DNA from: Desulfonauticus sp.
GTDB taxonomy: Bacteria > Desulfobacterota > Desulfovibrionia > Desulfovibrionales > Desulfonatronovibrionaceae
DNA length: 64,000 bases
Reading direction: 5' to 3'
Assembly (NCBI GenBank): GCA_030950395.1
Contig: JAUZRP010000040.1
Location: 28,536 to 92,535 of the forward strand
In this document: piece after piece, positions 1 to 7,915 of the stretch
How the letters are laid out: each line of letters starts with the position of its first letter
How positions within the stretch are numbered: position 1 is the first letter of the stretch
Made by a program: the position numbers and the translations under genes
Notes under the pieces: generated by a model
What the model saw: the letters and a program-made list of their open reading frames with translations, nothing else
Database searches by the model: none
Told to the model about the DNA's origin: nothing

Positions 1-2
1 GT

Positions 3-599
3 TTTTTGCTTTTAAGAGGAAAATGTTCTAGGTGTAAGGCAAAAATTAGTTGGCTTTATCCGTGTGTCGAACTGATTGCAGGTATATTAACTTTGGCCCT
101 GTACTGGAAGTTTGGGATGGGGTTAGAATTTTTTCTTTACACCATATTATTTGGAATTTTAATTGTAGCTAGTTTTATTGATTTACAGAGTTTTATTTTA
201 CCAGATAGGCTTACTTTGTCTGGGGGGATTTTGGCCTTAGGATTTTCTTTTTGGTTGCCAGTGGGACCAAAAATGGGATTTTTAGGAGCTGGAAGTGGTT
301 TTTTAGTTTTTTGGAGTATTCAAAAGGGTTATAAGTGGCTGAAAGGTCAAGAAGGGCTAGGTGGAGGAGATGTCAAATTAATGATTATGCTGGGAGCCAT
401 GGTCGGACTTTCTGGTTTACCTGTCCTAATTTTTGCTTCAGCTGTTTTTGCCCTGTTGGGAAGTGTTTTCTTTTGGTTGCAAGGAAAGACAATTCAGGCT
501 AAGACTCCTATACCGTATGGTCCATTTTTGAGTTTGGCTGCCATTTTATACGTTTTGGCTGGAGATGTGGCTTTGGATTTATTTCATAAAATTTTATAA
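3..599 (+). CDS. pilD: Prepilin peptidase (type IV leader peptidase), 5' end outside window
   Basis: Inner-membrane aspartyl protease that cleaves and N-methylates type IV prepilins. The reading frame is open to the window edge, so the N-terminus is missing; the TTG at 6 is internal. A CxxC pair (CSRC) near the left end should be the second half of the tetra-cysteine site, the first half lying upstream. The two catalytic aspartates are visible, one in ASFIDLQSFILPD and one in the GGGDVKL motif, separated by hydrophobic segments. The end overlaps the upstream part of the next open frame, but the true fdhE start lies 25 bp further on. It fits with pilT and pilMNOPQ elsewhere in the window. Confidence 0.93.
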   Translation, partial: FLLLRGKCSRCKAKISWLYPCVELIAGILTLALYWKFGMGLEFFLYTILFGILIVASFIDLQSFILPDRLTLSGGILALGFSFWLPVGPKMGFLGAGSGFLVFWSIQKGYKWLKGQEGLGGGDVKLMIMLGAMVGLSGLPVLIFASAVFALLGSVFFWLQGKTIQAKTPIPYGPFLSLAAILYVLAGDVALDLFHKIL

Positions 600-624
600 C
601 CCTGTAGCTAAAGGAGTTTTTACA

Positions 625-1485
625 GTGCTAGCGCAAAAGATAGAAAAAAAAATTGCCGAAATAGAGGACAAAAATATTTTTCCTCCAGAATTAGTCAATT
701 TTATAAAAGGAGTAAGTCTTATTCAGGCCAAGTATTTTGAGATTGAAGACTTAGATCCGTTAAATATCTCCAAAGAAACTATTGAAGATAATTTTGCCAA
801 AGGCAAACCTATTTTAGAGCGGAAAAATTTTCCTTTGCCTTTGGATAAGGTAAAATCTTTGCTTACAGAGTTGTTGGATTTTATCCTTGCCAACGAACAA
901 CTTAAAGACCCGGGCCGGGTGCTGGCAAACGATTTGGAGAAAGAAGATTTTTTTTATAAAAGTGTGCAAAAGTTTTTGGAGCAGGATGACGCTTTTTTTC
1001 GGGTGTATGGGGAAAAATTGGAGCAAAGTCCCAGGCTTTTGAGTTGTGTGGTTCAAAGCAGCATTGCTCCTTTTGCGGTTTCTATTACTAAGCAGTTTTT
1101 ATCCTTGATTCCAGATGCTGAATACTCGTTTGGTCATTGTCCTGTATGTGGTAGTTTGCCTTTAATCAGTGCCTTAGAAGACAAAGCTGGCACACGTAAA
1201 AACTATTGTTCTTTTTGTCTTTTTGCTTATAAAGTGCCAAGGTTGCAATGTGTTTTTTGTGGAGAAGAATATAAAAAAGACCATACCTATTTTTATGCTA
1301 AGCAACTTCCTGGATATAGAGTAGATACTTGTGATAAGTGTAAAAAATACATTAAAACCATAGATTTTAGAAAAATGGATAAGTTTATTTTGCCCATGTT
1401 AGACGATTTTATTTCTTTTCCTTTAGACGTGAAGGCAAGAAAAGAAGGATATCTACGTCCTACTTTAAGTTTTTGGGGATTTTAA
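625..1485 (+). CDS. fdhE: Formate dehydrogenase accessory protein FdhE
   Basis: FdhE proteins act in maturation of molybdenum/tungsten formate dehydrogenases and bind iron through CxxC motifs. Four such motifs are visible in the C-terminal half (HCPVCG, YCSFC, QCVFCG, TCDKCK). The frame is open from 565, inside pilD, but the GTG at 625 has AAAGGAG at 610-616 with good spacing, so I prefer that start, giving 286 residues, close to the usual FdhE length. It is followed at once by fdhD and mobA, forming a formate dehydrogenase maturation operon. No formate dehydrogenase catalytic subunit lies in this window. Confidence 0.88.
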   Translation: MLAQKIEKKIAEIEDKNIFPPELVNFIKGVSLIQAKYFEIEDLDPLNISKETIEDNFAKGKPILERKNFPLPLDKVKSLLTELLDFILANEQLKDPGRVLANDLEKEDFFYKSVQKFLEQDDAFFRVYGEKLEQSPRLLSCVVQSSIAPFAVSITKQFLSLIPDAEYSFGHCPVCGSLPLISALEDKAGTRKNYCSFCLFAYKVPRLQCVFCGEEYKKDHTYFYAKQLPGYRVDTCDKCKKYIKTIDFRKMDKFILPMLDDFISFPLDVKARKEGYLRPTLSFWGF

Positions 1486-1498
1486 TTTTATTTTAGAT

Positions 1499-2194
1499 AT
1501 GTTACAAAAAGTATCTTGTAAGAAATATTTTCAACATAAGTTTGAAGTAGTGGTGGACACCATTGCTATAGAAAGAGAAATAGAGATTTGTTTTCAGGAT
1601 GTGGTTTATAAATTATACTCAAGTCCTTATGAACTGGAAGCTTTAGTTTTGGGTTATGCCAAGTTGGAGTTATTGCAGGCAGGATGTGTGCCTGTTATTT
1701 ATAAGCAAAAGGGATATAAATTTTGGGTAGGGCAGGAAAAAAAGTTCAAGCTCCAAGATTGTCAACAAGAACCTTCCATAGATATAAAAGGGCAAGACAT
1801 TTTGTGGTTAGAGGAAAAGTTTATGGCCAAAAAGGGCTTATGGGATAGCACAGGGTGTTTTCATAGAGCAGCTGTGTGGATGGAAGAGCAAAGACAATTT
1901 GTCTTTGAAGTCGAAGATATCGCGCGACATAATTGTATCGATAGGATTATGGGCTTGAGTTTACTACAGAGTAAAGAACTTAGTGGGGGTATGTTGTTTG
2001 TTTCTGCCCGAATAACCAGTTCTTTATTAAAAAAAATAATAAAAACAGGATTAAAAGTAGTCATCTCTAGATCCGCAGTTACCAGTGGGGCTTTGGACCT
2101 GGCCATAAAAAACCAGATTACTTTAATTGGTTTTGCCAGAGGGGGAAGATTTTCTGTGTTTAATCTGAGCAAAGGAGCAGGTGAGTTTGGCTAA
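1499..2194 (+). CDS. fdhD: FdhD family sulfurtransferase for formate dehydrogenase
   Basis: FdhD passes sulfur from IscS to the molybdenum cofactor and is needed for active formate dehydrogenase. The family core is clear: STGCFHRAA, then ARHNCIDRIMG, ARITSSLLKK and SRSAVTSGALDLA followed by ITLIGFARGGRFSVF. What is odd is the usual SxCGxCG-like loop before this core: the aligned stretch here (around residues 83-93, LQDCQQEPSI) holds only one cysteine, C88. A second cysteine sits in the STGC motif (C120). The protein is 231 residues, a little short for the family. No strong ribosome binding site precedes the ATG. It lies between fdhE and mobA. Confidence 0.85.
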   Translation: MLQKVSCKKYFQHKFEVVVDTIAIEREIEICFQDVVYKLYSSPYELEALVLGYAKLELLQAGCVPVIYKQKGYKFWVGQEKKFKLQDCQQEPSIDIKGQDILWLEEKFMAKKGLWDSTGCFHRAAVWMEEQRQFVFEVEDIARHNCIDRIMGLSLLQSKELSGGMLFVSARITSSLLKKIIKTGLKVVISRSAVTSGALDLAIKNQITLIGFARGGRFSVFNLSKGAGEFG

Positions 2195-2777
2195 GGAAGA
2201 ATTGGTTGGAGCAGTTTTAGCAGGGGGGAAGAGCTCTCGGCTGGGAGTGGATAAGACTTCCTTGGTTTTTAAACAAAAAACTTTTTTAGCGAGAAGCGTT
2301 TTTTTGTTAAAAAAGGTGGTGTCTGAAGTTTATGTGTTGGGAAAATCTCCAGATATTTGTGGGCTAGATGGGGTCTTTTGGCTTGAAGACGAATTTGAAG
2401 ATATTGGACCTATAGCTGGCATCTATACAGGCTTGAAAAAAATTGCTAAACCTTTATTAGTTATTTCTTGTGATTTACCGTTTTTAGATGATGCCACCTT
2501 AAATTGTTTGAAAGAGGTACGTGATAAACGTCGTACAGAAGAAGTGATGACAACGTTTGTTCATCCTAAGACGGGTTTTATAGAGTCCCTGGTTGCGATT
2601 TATGAGCCAGAATCCCTGATTTATCTGGAAGTGTCTATACAAAAAGGAATTTTTAAATTAAGCAAAGCCATTCCCGAAGAAAAGAGAATTCAAATACCCT
2701 GGACAGGAGATAGAAAGGTATTTTTTAACATAAATTATCCTCAGGATTTAGAGGTGCTAGGTGAAGAGGTTTATTAG
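2181..2777 (+). CDS. mobA: Molybdenum cofactor guanylyltransferase MobA
   Basis: Adds GMP from GTP to molybdopterin to make the guanine dinucleotide cofactor used by DMSO-reductase family enzymes such as formate dehydrogenase. The N-terminal nucleotidyltransferase signature LAGGKSSRLGVDKTSLVF is intact, followed by DIGPIAGIYTGL and the metal-binding stretch ISCDLPFLDD. The chosen GTG start overlaps fdhD by 14 bp and has AAAGGAG just upstream, which suggests translational coupling. Length (198 residues) is normal. Confidence 0.9.
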   Translation: MSLAKEELVGAVLAGGKSSRLGVDKTSLVFKQKTFLARSVFLLKKVVSEVYVLGKSPDICGLDGVFWLEDEFEDIGPIAGIYTGLKKIAKPLLVISCDLPFLDDATLNCLKEVRDKRRTEEVMTTFVHPKTGFIESLVAIYEPESLIYLEVSIQKGIFKLSKAIPEEKRIQIPWTGDRKVFFNINYPQDLEVLGEEVY

Positions 2778-3315
2778 CTTTTGGGCAGTATTATTGGGGT
2801 TGAGTTTGAATTTCTCTCTGGCAGGCACAATATATTATTATTGTGATAAGAATGGAGTGTTTCATTTCACAGACCTGCCAGATTCTCACTTGTATAGACC
2901 TTTTAGGATTTTTAAAGACCATAGGTGGGATTTAGGGAAGCTGAATAAATTGATTAAAATTTATAGCCGTAAATATGATCTAGATCCAGCTTTAGTAAAG
3001 GCTGTTATTAAAGTGGAATCTAATTTTGAAGTGGAAGCTGTGTCACCTGCTGGGGCTAAAGGCCTTATGCAAATTATGCCAACCACTCAGAAAGACTTAA
3101 ACTTGGAGACGCCTTTTGATCCAGAGGCCAATATAGAAGCAGGCATAAAGTATTTGCGACTGCTTTTGGATAAGTTTCACTCCCTGCCCTTAGCTTTGGC
3201 TGCTTATAATGCTGGACCTGCTAATGTTCAAAAATATGGAGGCATTCCGCCTTTTCAAGAAACAAAGAGATACGTTCAGAAAGTGTTAGTTACTTATCAG
3301 GAGCTAAAAAAGTAA
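2761..3315 (+). CDS. Lytic transglycosylase (SLT domain) with N-terminal DUF4124-like segment
   Basis: Periplasmic murein-cleaving enzyme of the soluble lytic transglycosylase fold. Residues 1-22 form a signal peptide; then comes a short DUF4124-like stretch (TIYYYCDKNGVFHFTDLPD); the SLT domain fills the rest. The catalytic glutamate is in IKVESNF, followed by the family motifs SPAGAKGLMQIMP and LAAYNAGPANV. The GTG start overlaps mobA by 17 bp. Small SLT proteins of this type often serve secretion or pilus machines by opening peptidoglycan; the pil genes just downstream make that plausible here, but it is inference. Confidence 0.87.
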   Translation: MKRFISFWAVLLGLSLNFSLAGTIYYYCDKNGVFHFTDLPDSHLYRPFRIFKDHRWDLGKLNKLIKIYSRKYDLDPALVKAVIKVESNFEVEAVSPAGAKGLMQIMPTTQKDLNLETPFDPEANIEAGIKYLRLLLDKFHSLPLALAAYNAGPANVQKYGGIPPFQETKRYVQKVLVTYQELKK

Positions 3316-3855
3316 ATGTTTAATTGGGCCAATAAAATAACTTTTTTTAGAATTGCTTGTGTGCCTCTTGTTGTGGTTTTGTTGTATTTTCCAGGTAAAA
3401 TAACCTGTTTACTAGCTATGGGTATATTTATTTTAGCTGCTTTATCCGACTTATTAGATGGTTTTGTGGCCAGAAGATACAATTTGGTCACCAACATGGG
3501 ACGATTTTTAGATCCGCTTGCTGATAAATTATTAATCATGGCAGCTTTGATTATGCTTTCTTATTTACATTGGTTAGAAGTCTGGATAGTTATTGCTATA
3601 GTTGAGCGAGAAATTATGGTCACGGGTTTACGCTCTATTGCTATGGATAAAGGTGTGGTCATTGCTGCTGATAAGTATGGTAAATTAAAGACAATTTTTC
3701 AGATTTTAGCCCTATGTCCTTTAATTTTGCATTATCCCTGGTTTGGGTTGGATCCGAGACCTTTAGGCCTTGTATTGATTTATATCGCCCTATTTTTAAC
3801 TTTATTTTCGGGGTTAAATTATGTTTATAAATTTTATAAAAGCGTGTTAAAGTAA
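3316..3855 (+). CDS. pgsA: CDP-diacylglycerol-glycerol-3-phosphate 3-phosphatidyltransferase
   Basis: Makes phosphatidylglycerol phosphate, the committed step to phosphatidylglycerol and cardiolipin, in the inner membrane. The CDP-alcohol phosphotransferase signature (D-G-x2-A-R-x8-G-x3-D-x3-D) is fully present as DGFVARRYNLVTNMGRFLDP followed by LAD. Four or more hydrophobic segments are visible. The ATG follows directly on the stop of the transglycosylase gene, with AGGAG upstream. The 179-residue length is typical. Confidence 0.93.
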   Translation: MFNWANKITFFRIACVPLVVVLLYFPGKITCLLAMGIFILAALSDLLDGFVARRYNLVTNMGRFLDPLADKLLIMAALIMLSYLHWLEVWIVIAIVEREIMVTGLRSIAMDKGVVIAADKYGKLKTIFQILALCPLILHYPWFGLDPRPLGLVLIYIALFLTLFSGLNYVYKFYKSVLK

Positions 3856-3869
3856 AGGAGAGGTATAGT

Positions 3870-4955
3870 ATGGCCCAGATAGATGCTTTTTTTAAAATGA
3901 TGCATGAAATAGGGGGATCTGATTTACATTTGACATCTGGTTCTCAACCTATAGTGCGTTTGCATGGGGAATTGCAAAGAGTAAAGTATAAAGTTTTGGA
4001 CACATTAGAGTTAAAGAGGTTGCTTTACGAAATTACCCCTGAAGATAAAATTAAAAAGTTTGAGGAAACAGGGGATATAGATTTTGCTTACGAAGTACCA
4101 GGACTTGCTAGGTATAGGGCCAATTATTTTAAACATCTTCACGGTATTGGAGCTGTTTTTAGAGAAATACCTACAAAAATTTGGACTATTGATGACCTGG
4201 GTTTGCCTCCTGTTCTAAAGAAACTTATGATGCTTCCCAAAGGTCTTATAGTAGTCACAGGTCCAACTGGTAGTGGTAAATCTACTACTTTGGCTGCTAT
4301 GGTAGATTATGCCAATAAGACACGTAAAGATCACATTTTGACTATAGAAGATCCAGTAGAATTTGTGCATAAACCTATTAAGTGTTTGATTAATCAAAGA
4401 GAGGTAGGGCGAGATACACAGTCTTTTGCCACAGCCTTAAAAGGCGCTTTGCGTGAAGATCCAGACATTATTCTGGTAGGTGAAATGCGAGATTTAGAAA
4501 CCATAAGTTTAGCTCTTGAAGCGGCTGAAACGGGTCATTTAGTTCTGGCAACTTTGCATACTATTTCTGCTCCTAAAACAATAGACAGGATTATAGAAGT
4601 ATTTCCAGGAGACATTCAACCTCAGATTAGAACGAGTTTATCGGAAAGTTTGCGGGCAGTTGTGTCACAGGTTTTGTTTAAACGTATAGATAAGCCAGGC
4701 AGGGTGGCTGCTGTAGAGATTTTAATTGCTACCCCTGCAGTAAGAAATTTGATCAGAGAAAATAAGACGTTTCAAATTAATTCAGTAATAGAAACAGGGA
4801 AAAGGTACGGTATGCAAAGTTTAGATGATGCCATTATGGGCTTATTAAAACAACGTATAATTAGTCCAAAGGATGCGTTTACAAAGGCAGTAAATAAGGC
4901 AAAATTTAAAGAATTCTTAGCTGATGTAGATTTGGACGACATTACAGAGGTGTAA
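3870..4955 (+). CDS. pilT: Type IV pilus retraction ATPase PilT
   Basis: Hexameric cytoplasmic motor that disassembles pili and drives twitching. Walker A is GPTGSGKSTT, the Asp box region TIEDPVEF, Walker B ILVGEMRDLETI, and the His box HLVLATLHT. The C-terminal AIRNLIRE-type helix, needed for retraction in studied PilT proteins, is present as AVRNLIRE. Length 361 is standard. Start ATG has GGAGAGG upstream. It is followed after 3 bp by a paralogue. Confidence 0.95.
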   Translation: MAQIDAFFKMMHEIGGSDLHLTSGSQPIVRLHGELQRVKYKVLDTLELKRLLYEITPEDKIKKFEETGDIDFAYEVPGLARYRANYFKHLHGIGAVFREIPTKIWTIDDLGLPPVLKKLMMLPKGLIVVTGPTGSGKSTTLAAMVDYANKTRKDHILTIEDPVEFVHKPIKCLINQREVGRDTQSFATALKGALREDPDIILVGEMRDLETISLALEAAETGHLVLATLHTISAPKTIDRIIEVFPGDIQPQIRTSLSESLRAVVSQVLFKRIDKPGRVAAVEILIATPAVRNLIRENKTFQINSVIETGKRYGMQSLDDAIMGLLKQRIISPKDAFTKAVNKAKFKEFLADVDLDDITEV

Positions 4956-4958
4956 TTT

Positions 4959-6104
4959 ATGTTAAAATCATATTTAGATTATATTCTTTTAAAGGTTTTA
5001 GAAAGAGAACCAGACTTGTCTGACATTATTTTTACTTCTAATGTTCCTATCAAAGTGACTGTTTTTGGTGAAATTAAAACTTTGGAAATAGAGGGGATTA
5101 AATCTTTAACTCCTTTTCAAATAGAATCAATTGCTATGACTATGATGGGCTTGCATTCCAAATTATATAAAGATTTGAGAATTACAGGCGCCTGTGATTT
5201 TGCCTATATTTTATCTAAGGTAGCCCGTTTTAGGGTGAATGTTTTTTACCAAAAAGGTTCTTTAGCTATTGTTATGCGTAAACTTTCGCCCAAGATTCCC
5301 TCTATTGATGAGTTACGTTGGCCAGAGGTCTTTAAAATTATGGCTCGAGAGCGTTTTGGTTTGGCCCTGGTAACAGGGCCCACAGGAACAGGTAAGTCAA
5401 CTTCTTTGGCTGCTGTAATAAACGAAATAAATGAGAATTATACCAAACACATTATTACTCTAGAGGATCCTATAGAATTTTATCATCCTCATAAAAAAAG
5501 TGTAATTAATCAAAGAGAAATGGGGATGGATTTCCACTCTTTTTCTGAAGGGCTACGTTCAGCTTTGCGTCAAGCGCCCAATGTAATATTGGTAGGTGAA
5601 ATTCGGGATAAAGACACTATAAGAACTGCCTTGGAAGCGGCAGAAACAGGGCATTTGGTACTGGGCACTCTTCATACCAGTGATGCTGGCCAAACTGTAA
5701 ATCGTATTACAGGTTTTTTTAGTTTTGAAGAGGAAAAATTGATTCGAGCAAGATTGGCTGAAAGTTTAAAATTCGTGGTTTCTCAGAGGATTATGCCTAG
5801 AATTGGTGGAGGAAGAATTGTTGCTTTTGAAGTAATGATAAAAAACCTTAGAATAAGAGATTTGATTTTAAATGGAGAAAAGGGAGATAAAACATTTTAT
5901 AATGTAATTTCCGAAAGTGAAGGTTACGGCATGTTTACTTTTGATCAGTGTTTGGCTTCCTATTTTGAGAAAGGCTTGATTACAGAAGCTACTGCTTTGC
6001 AATACTGCACTGAGCGTTCCAGATTAAAAATGATGCTAGATAAAATTAAGGCCAAGAAAGGAGAAAAATTGTCAGAAATAGAGGGCTTGGAATTAGATAT
6101 TTAG
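4959..6104 (+). CDS. PilT/PilU-type pilus retraction ATPase (second paralogue)
   Basis: A second PilT-family motor ATPase directly after pilT. Walker A is GPTGTGKSTS, Walker B ILVGEIRDKDTI, and the His box HLVLGTLHTSDAGQTVNRI. It differs from its neighbour at the C-terminus, where IRDLILNGEKG replaces the PilT retraction helix and the protein extends with a charged tail ending KGEKLSEIEGLELDI. Position and divergence fit PilU, an accessory retraction ATPase that works through PilT; the assignment to PilU rather than a second PilT is inference. Confidence 0.88.
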   Translation: MLKSYLDYILLKVLEREPDLSDIIFTSNVPIKVTVFGEIKTLEIEGIKSLTPFQIESIAMTMMGLHSKLYKDLRITGACDFAYILSKVARFRVNVFYQKGSLAIVMRKLSPKIPSIDELRWPEVFKIMARERFGLALVTGPTGTGKSTSLAAVINEINENYTKHIITLEDPIEFYHPHKKSVINQREMGMDFHSFSEGLRSALRQAPNVILVGEIRDKDTIRTALEAAETGHLVLGTLHTSDAGQTVNRITGFFSFEEEKLIRARLAESLKFVVSQRIMPRIGGGRIVAFEVMIKNLRIRDLILNGEKGDKTFYNVISESEGYGMFTFDQCLASYFEKGLITEATALQYCTERSRLKMMLDKIKAKKGEKLSEIEGLELDI

Positions 6105-6138
6105 AGGAGATTGTACCTCAAAATAGACTAAAAGAGGT

Positions 6139-6173
6139 AACTGCCAAAACACAAAATTTGTGTTTTGGCAGTT
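6139..6173. repeat. Perfect 17-bp inverted repeat with 1-nt centre
   Basis: AACTGCCAAAACACAAA is followed after one base by its exact reverse complement. It lies 35 bp after the pilU-like stop codon and could act as a transcription stop for the pilT-pilU pair, but no T-run follows on either strand, so it is not a standard intrinsic terminator. It forms the left end of repeat copy 1. Confidence 0.85.
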
Positions 6174-6355
6174 AAAGTGTCAAATTCTAACCAGATTAAA
6201 TTATTGAAAACAGAACTTGTTATATATAGTATATATAGCTACTGTAAATAATTTTTGCAATTGAATCTTTAAAAACACTTTTTTGGGGAAAGTGGTCAAG
6301 TTGGTAAATATATTATAATAATTTTGGCAGGTAATTTTTATAAAAAAGGGTTTAT
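6139..6355 (+). repeat. Dispersed intergenic repeat, copy 1
   Basis: Non-coding A+T-rich sequence between the pilU-like gene and the zinc-ribbon gene. It shares ordered blocks with 7287-7441 and, in reverse orientation, with 18922-19040: AACTGCMAAA at the left, then TCAAATT/TAACC, TTAAATTRTTGAAAA, GAACTTGT, and a right end like AATAATTTTTGCAATT or ATTTTGGCAGGT. The two ends are inverted relative to each other (AACTGCAAAA versus TTTTGCAGTT type). This copy also has a perfect hairpin at 6139-6173. Confidence 0.6.
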
Positions 6356-6358
6356 CTT

Positions 6359-6952
6359 ATGAAAATAGAGTGTAAAAATTGTGGCAAAGAAATAGTGATT
6401 CCTGATGAAAAGGTAAAGGATGTCACCAAGTTCGTCGTTACCTGTCCCAAGTGCTCTGCTCGCACTCTGGTTGATAAGACTAAAATATCTAATCAATTAG
6501 AGCAAAGTTTGTTGCCTGAAACTGAAATTAAAGTCGAGTACGAACCAGACAATATTCCTTTGGGACAGAAAGCTGCTTTTTTGTTTTTATTTGATCCAAA
6601 TCTCTCGACAGAGGTAAAAGAATTTTTAGAAAAACACAATTATTTTGTACGTGATGTACAAGATGTTAAAGAAGGTTTAGCTCGTTTTGAATTGAATAAT
6701 TATGAGCTTGTTTTGTTAGAAGAGAGCAAAGAGAGTTTGATTTTAATTAAAGAGATCAATCAATGGCAACTTTTAAAAAGAAGAAATACAAATGTTATTG
6801 TTTTGGGTGATAAATATAAAGATTTTGATCAAAAATCTGCATTTTTGTGGGGCGTTAATTTTTATTTAAATAAGAAAAGTGGCAATTTGAGCGAAAAATT
6901 AGAGCAGTGTTTTTTTAAATATGAAAAGTATTTAGAACATTGGAAGATATAA
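6359..6952 (+). CDS. Zinc-ribbon protein with degenerate receiver-like domain
   Basis: Function not known. Residues 4-38 form an MJ0042-type zinc ribbon (CKNCGKE then, after a spacer, CPKCSARTL). From about residue 72 there is an alpha/beta region like a response-regulator receiver (AAFLFLFDPNLSTEVKEFL, then ELVLLEESKESL), but the phosphoacceptor aspartate at the end of strand 3 is replaced by glutamates (LLEE), and the conserved lysine region reads YLNKKSG. It is probably a non-phosphorylated pseudo-receiver. It sits after two pilus motor genes, so a signalling role in motility is possible but unproven. Confidence 0.6.
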   Translation: MKIECKNCGKEIVIPDEKVKDVTKFVVTCPKCSARTLVDKTKISNQLEQSLLPETEIKVEYEPDNIPLGQKAAFLFLFDPNLSTEVKEFLEKHNYFVRDVQDVKEGLARFELNNYELVLLEESKESLILIKEINQWQLLKRRNTNVIVLGDKYKDFDQKSAFLWGVNFYLNKKSGNLSEKLEQCFFKYEKYLEHWKI

Positions 6953-6977
6953 AACATAGTTAAATATTAACGTTAAT

Positions 6978-7253
6978 GTGATAATTATGGTCAAGAAAGT
7001 TTTACAAGCAAAATTAAAAAATTGTCTGGAAACCATTTTAGAGTTTGAAAATACGTTGTTATTTTATAGTAAAAGCAGTGTTACTAATTTTTCTGAGGAA
7101 ATAAATTTTCTTAAAAATTCTTTAAAAAAATTAGAAGAGATTGAATTTGACGATAAAGATTTGGAGAGAATAGAAAAAATTACTTTAAAGTTTTTAGCAG
7201 AGATCAAAGAGCTGGTAAGACAAAAAATAATTATCAAAACAGCTGTTCAATAA
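6978..7253 (+). CDS. Small helical hypothetical protein
   Basis: Not recognised. The 91-residue product is lysine- and glutamate-rich and predicted by eye to be almost all helical, with heptad-like hydrophobic spacing and no signal peptide or membrane segment. The frame can start at GTG 6978 or at the in-frame ATG 6987; neither has a good ribosome binding site. It lies 25 bp after the zinc-ribbon gene in the same direction and may be co-transcribed. Confidence 0.45.
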   Translation: MIIMVKKVLQAKLKNCLETILEFENTLLFYSKSSVTNFSEEINFLKNSLKKLEEIEFDDKDLERIEKITLKFLAEIKELVRQKIIIKTAVQ

Positions 7254-7619
7254 AAATCAGACAGAATAGAAAACTTTGTTTGACGTAACTGCAAAATCCC
7301 ATTGTGTTTTTGATTAAATTATCAAATTGTAACCAACTTAAATTGTTGAAAAAATATCGTTGAACTTGTAATCTGTTGCGTTACTTGACAATTAACTGCT
7401 TAAAATAATTTTGCAGGTGGATTTTATAAATTTTATAAAGGGTACTTGTGAGAATATAGAGAGATAAGATTATACGTCTAAAATGTTATTTGGTTGTTAG
7501 TTTATTTATGTGTTAAAATATTTTTTTATTTTTTTGTATAAATTTTGGAAAGTTGAAAACAATGGTTATAAAGATAGATAACAAATTGGAAGTTAAAGTT
7601 AAAATAGAGTATTAAATTT
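7254..7619. other. A+T-rich intergenic stretch holding repeat copy 2
   Basis: No coding region is supported in these 366 bases. The left half holds the second copy of the dispersed repeat (7287-7441). The right half (about 7442-7619) is very A+T-rich; I see no RNA gene and no clear promoter or terminator there. Confidence 0.6.
7287..7441 (+). repeat. Dispersed intergenic repeat, copy 2
   Basis: Begins AACTGCAAAATCCC and runs through GATTAAATTATCAAATTG, TTAAATTGTTGAAAA, ATCGTTGAACTTGT and AAAATAATTTTGCAGG. It matches copy 3 over most of its length when copy 3 is reversed, apart from a gap of about 20 bases, and matches copy 1 in blocks including the right end (TTTTGGCAGGTAATTTTTATA in copy 1). 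Confidence 0.65.
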
Positions 7620-7892
7620 ATGAAAAAAATTTTTATTTTTTGTCTTTTAGTCATAAATTTATTTTTAGTTTATAAGATAATTTTTTCTAAATTTAACTAT
7701 AAAATCTACTTTGATTTAAAAAACAAATTAGCTCAAGATAGGCTAAAAATAATATCTCTTAAGCAGGAAAATGCAAAAATTTCTAAACAAATATTAGATT
7801 TGAGAAATAATAAACAATACATTAAATTTGTTATTCGAAAGAAATTAAATTATATTAAACCTGGAGAAATGTTATATTTACTTAAGCGTTAG
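7620..7892 (+). CDS. Septum formation initiator family (FtsB/DivIC-like) protein
   Basis: Small bitopic membrane protein of the divisome type. An N-terminal transmembrane helix (residues 4-24, IFIFCLLVINLFLVYKI region) is followed by a coiled coil of about 40 residues and a C-terminal segment YIKFVIRKKLNYIKPGEMLY, which matches the end of FtsB/DivIC proteins (ARExLxyvkpGE). FtsB links FtsL and FtsQ in septal peptidoglycan synthesis. It is 90 residues long, as is usual. A TPR gene follows after 23 bp. Confidence 0.8.
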   Translation: MKKIFIFCLLVINLFLVYKIIFSKFNYKIYFDLKNKLAQDRLKIISLKQENAKISKQILDLRNNKQYIKFVIRKKLNYIKPGEMLYLLKR

Positions 7893-7915
7893 GATAAAGC
7901 AAGGAGTTTTGCTAT

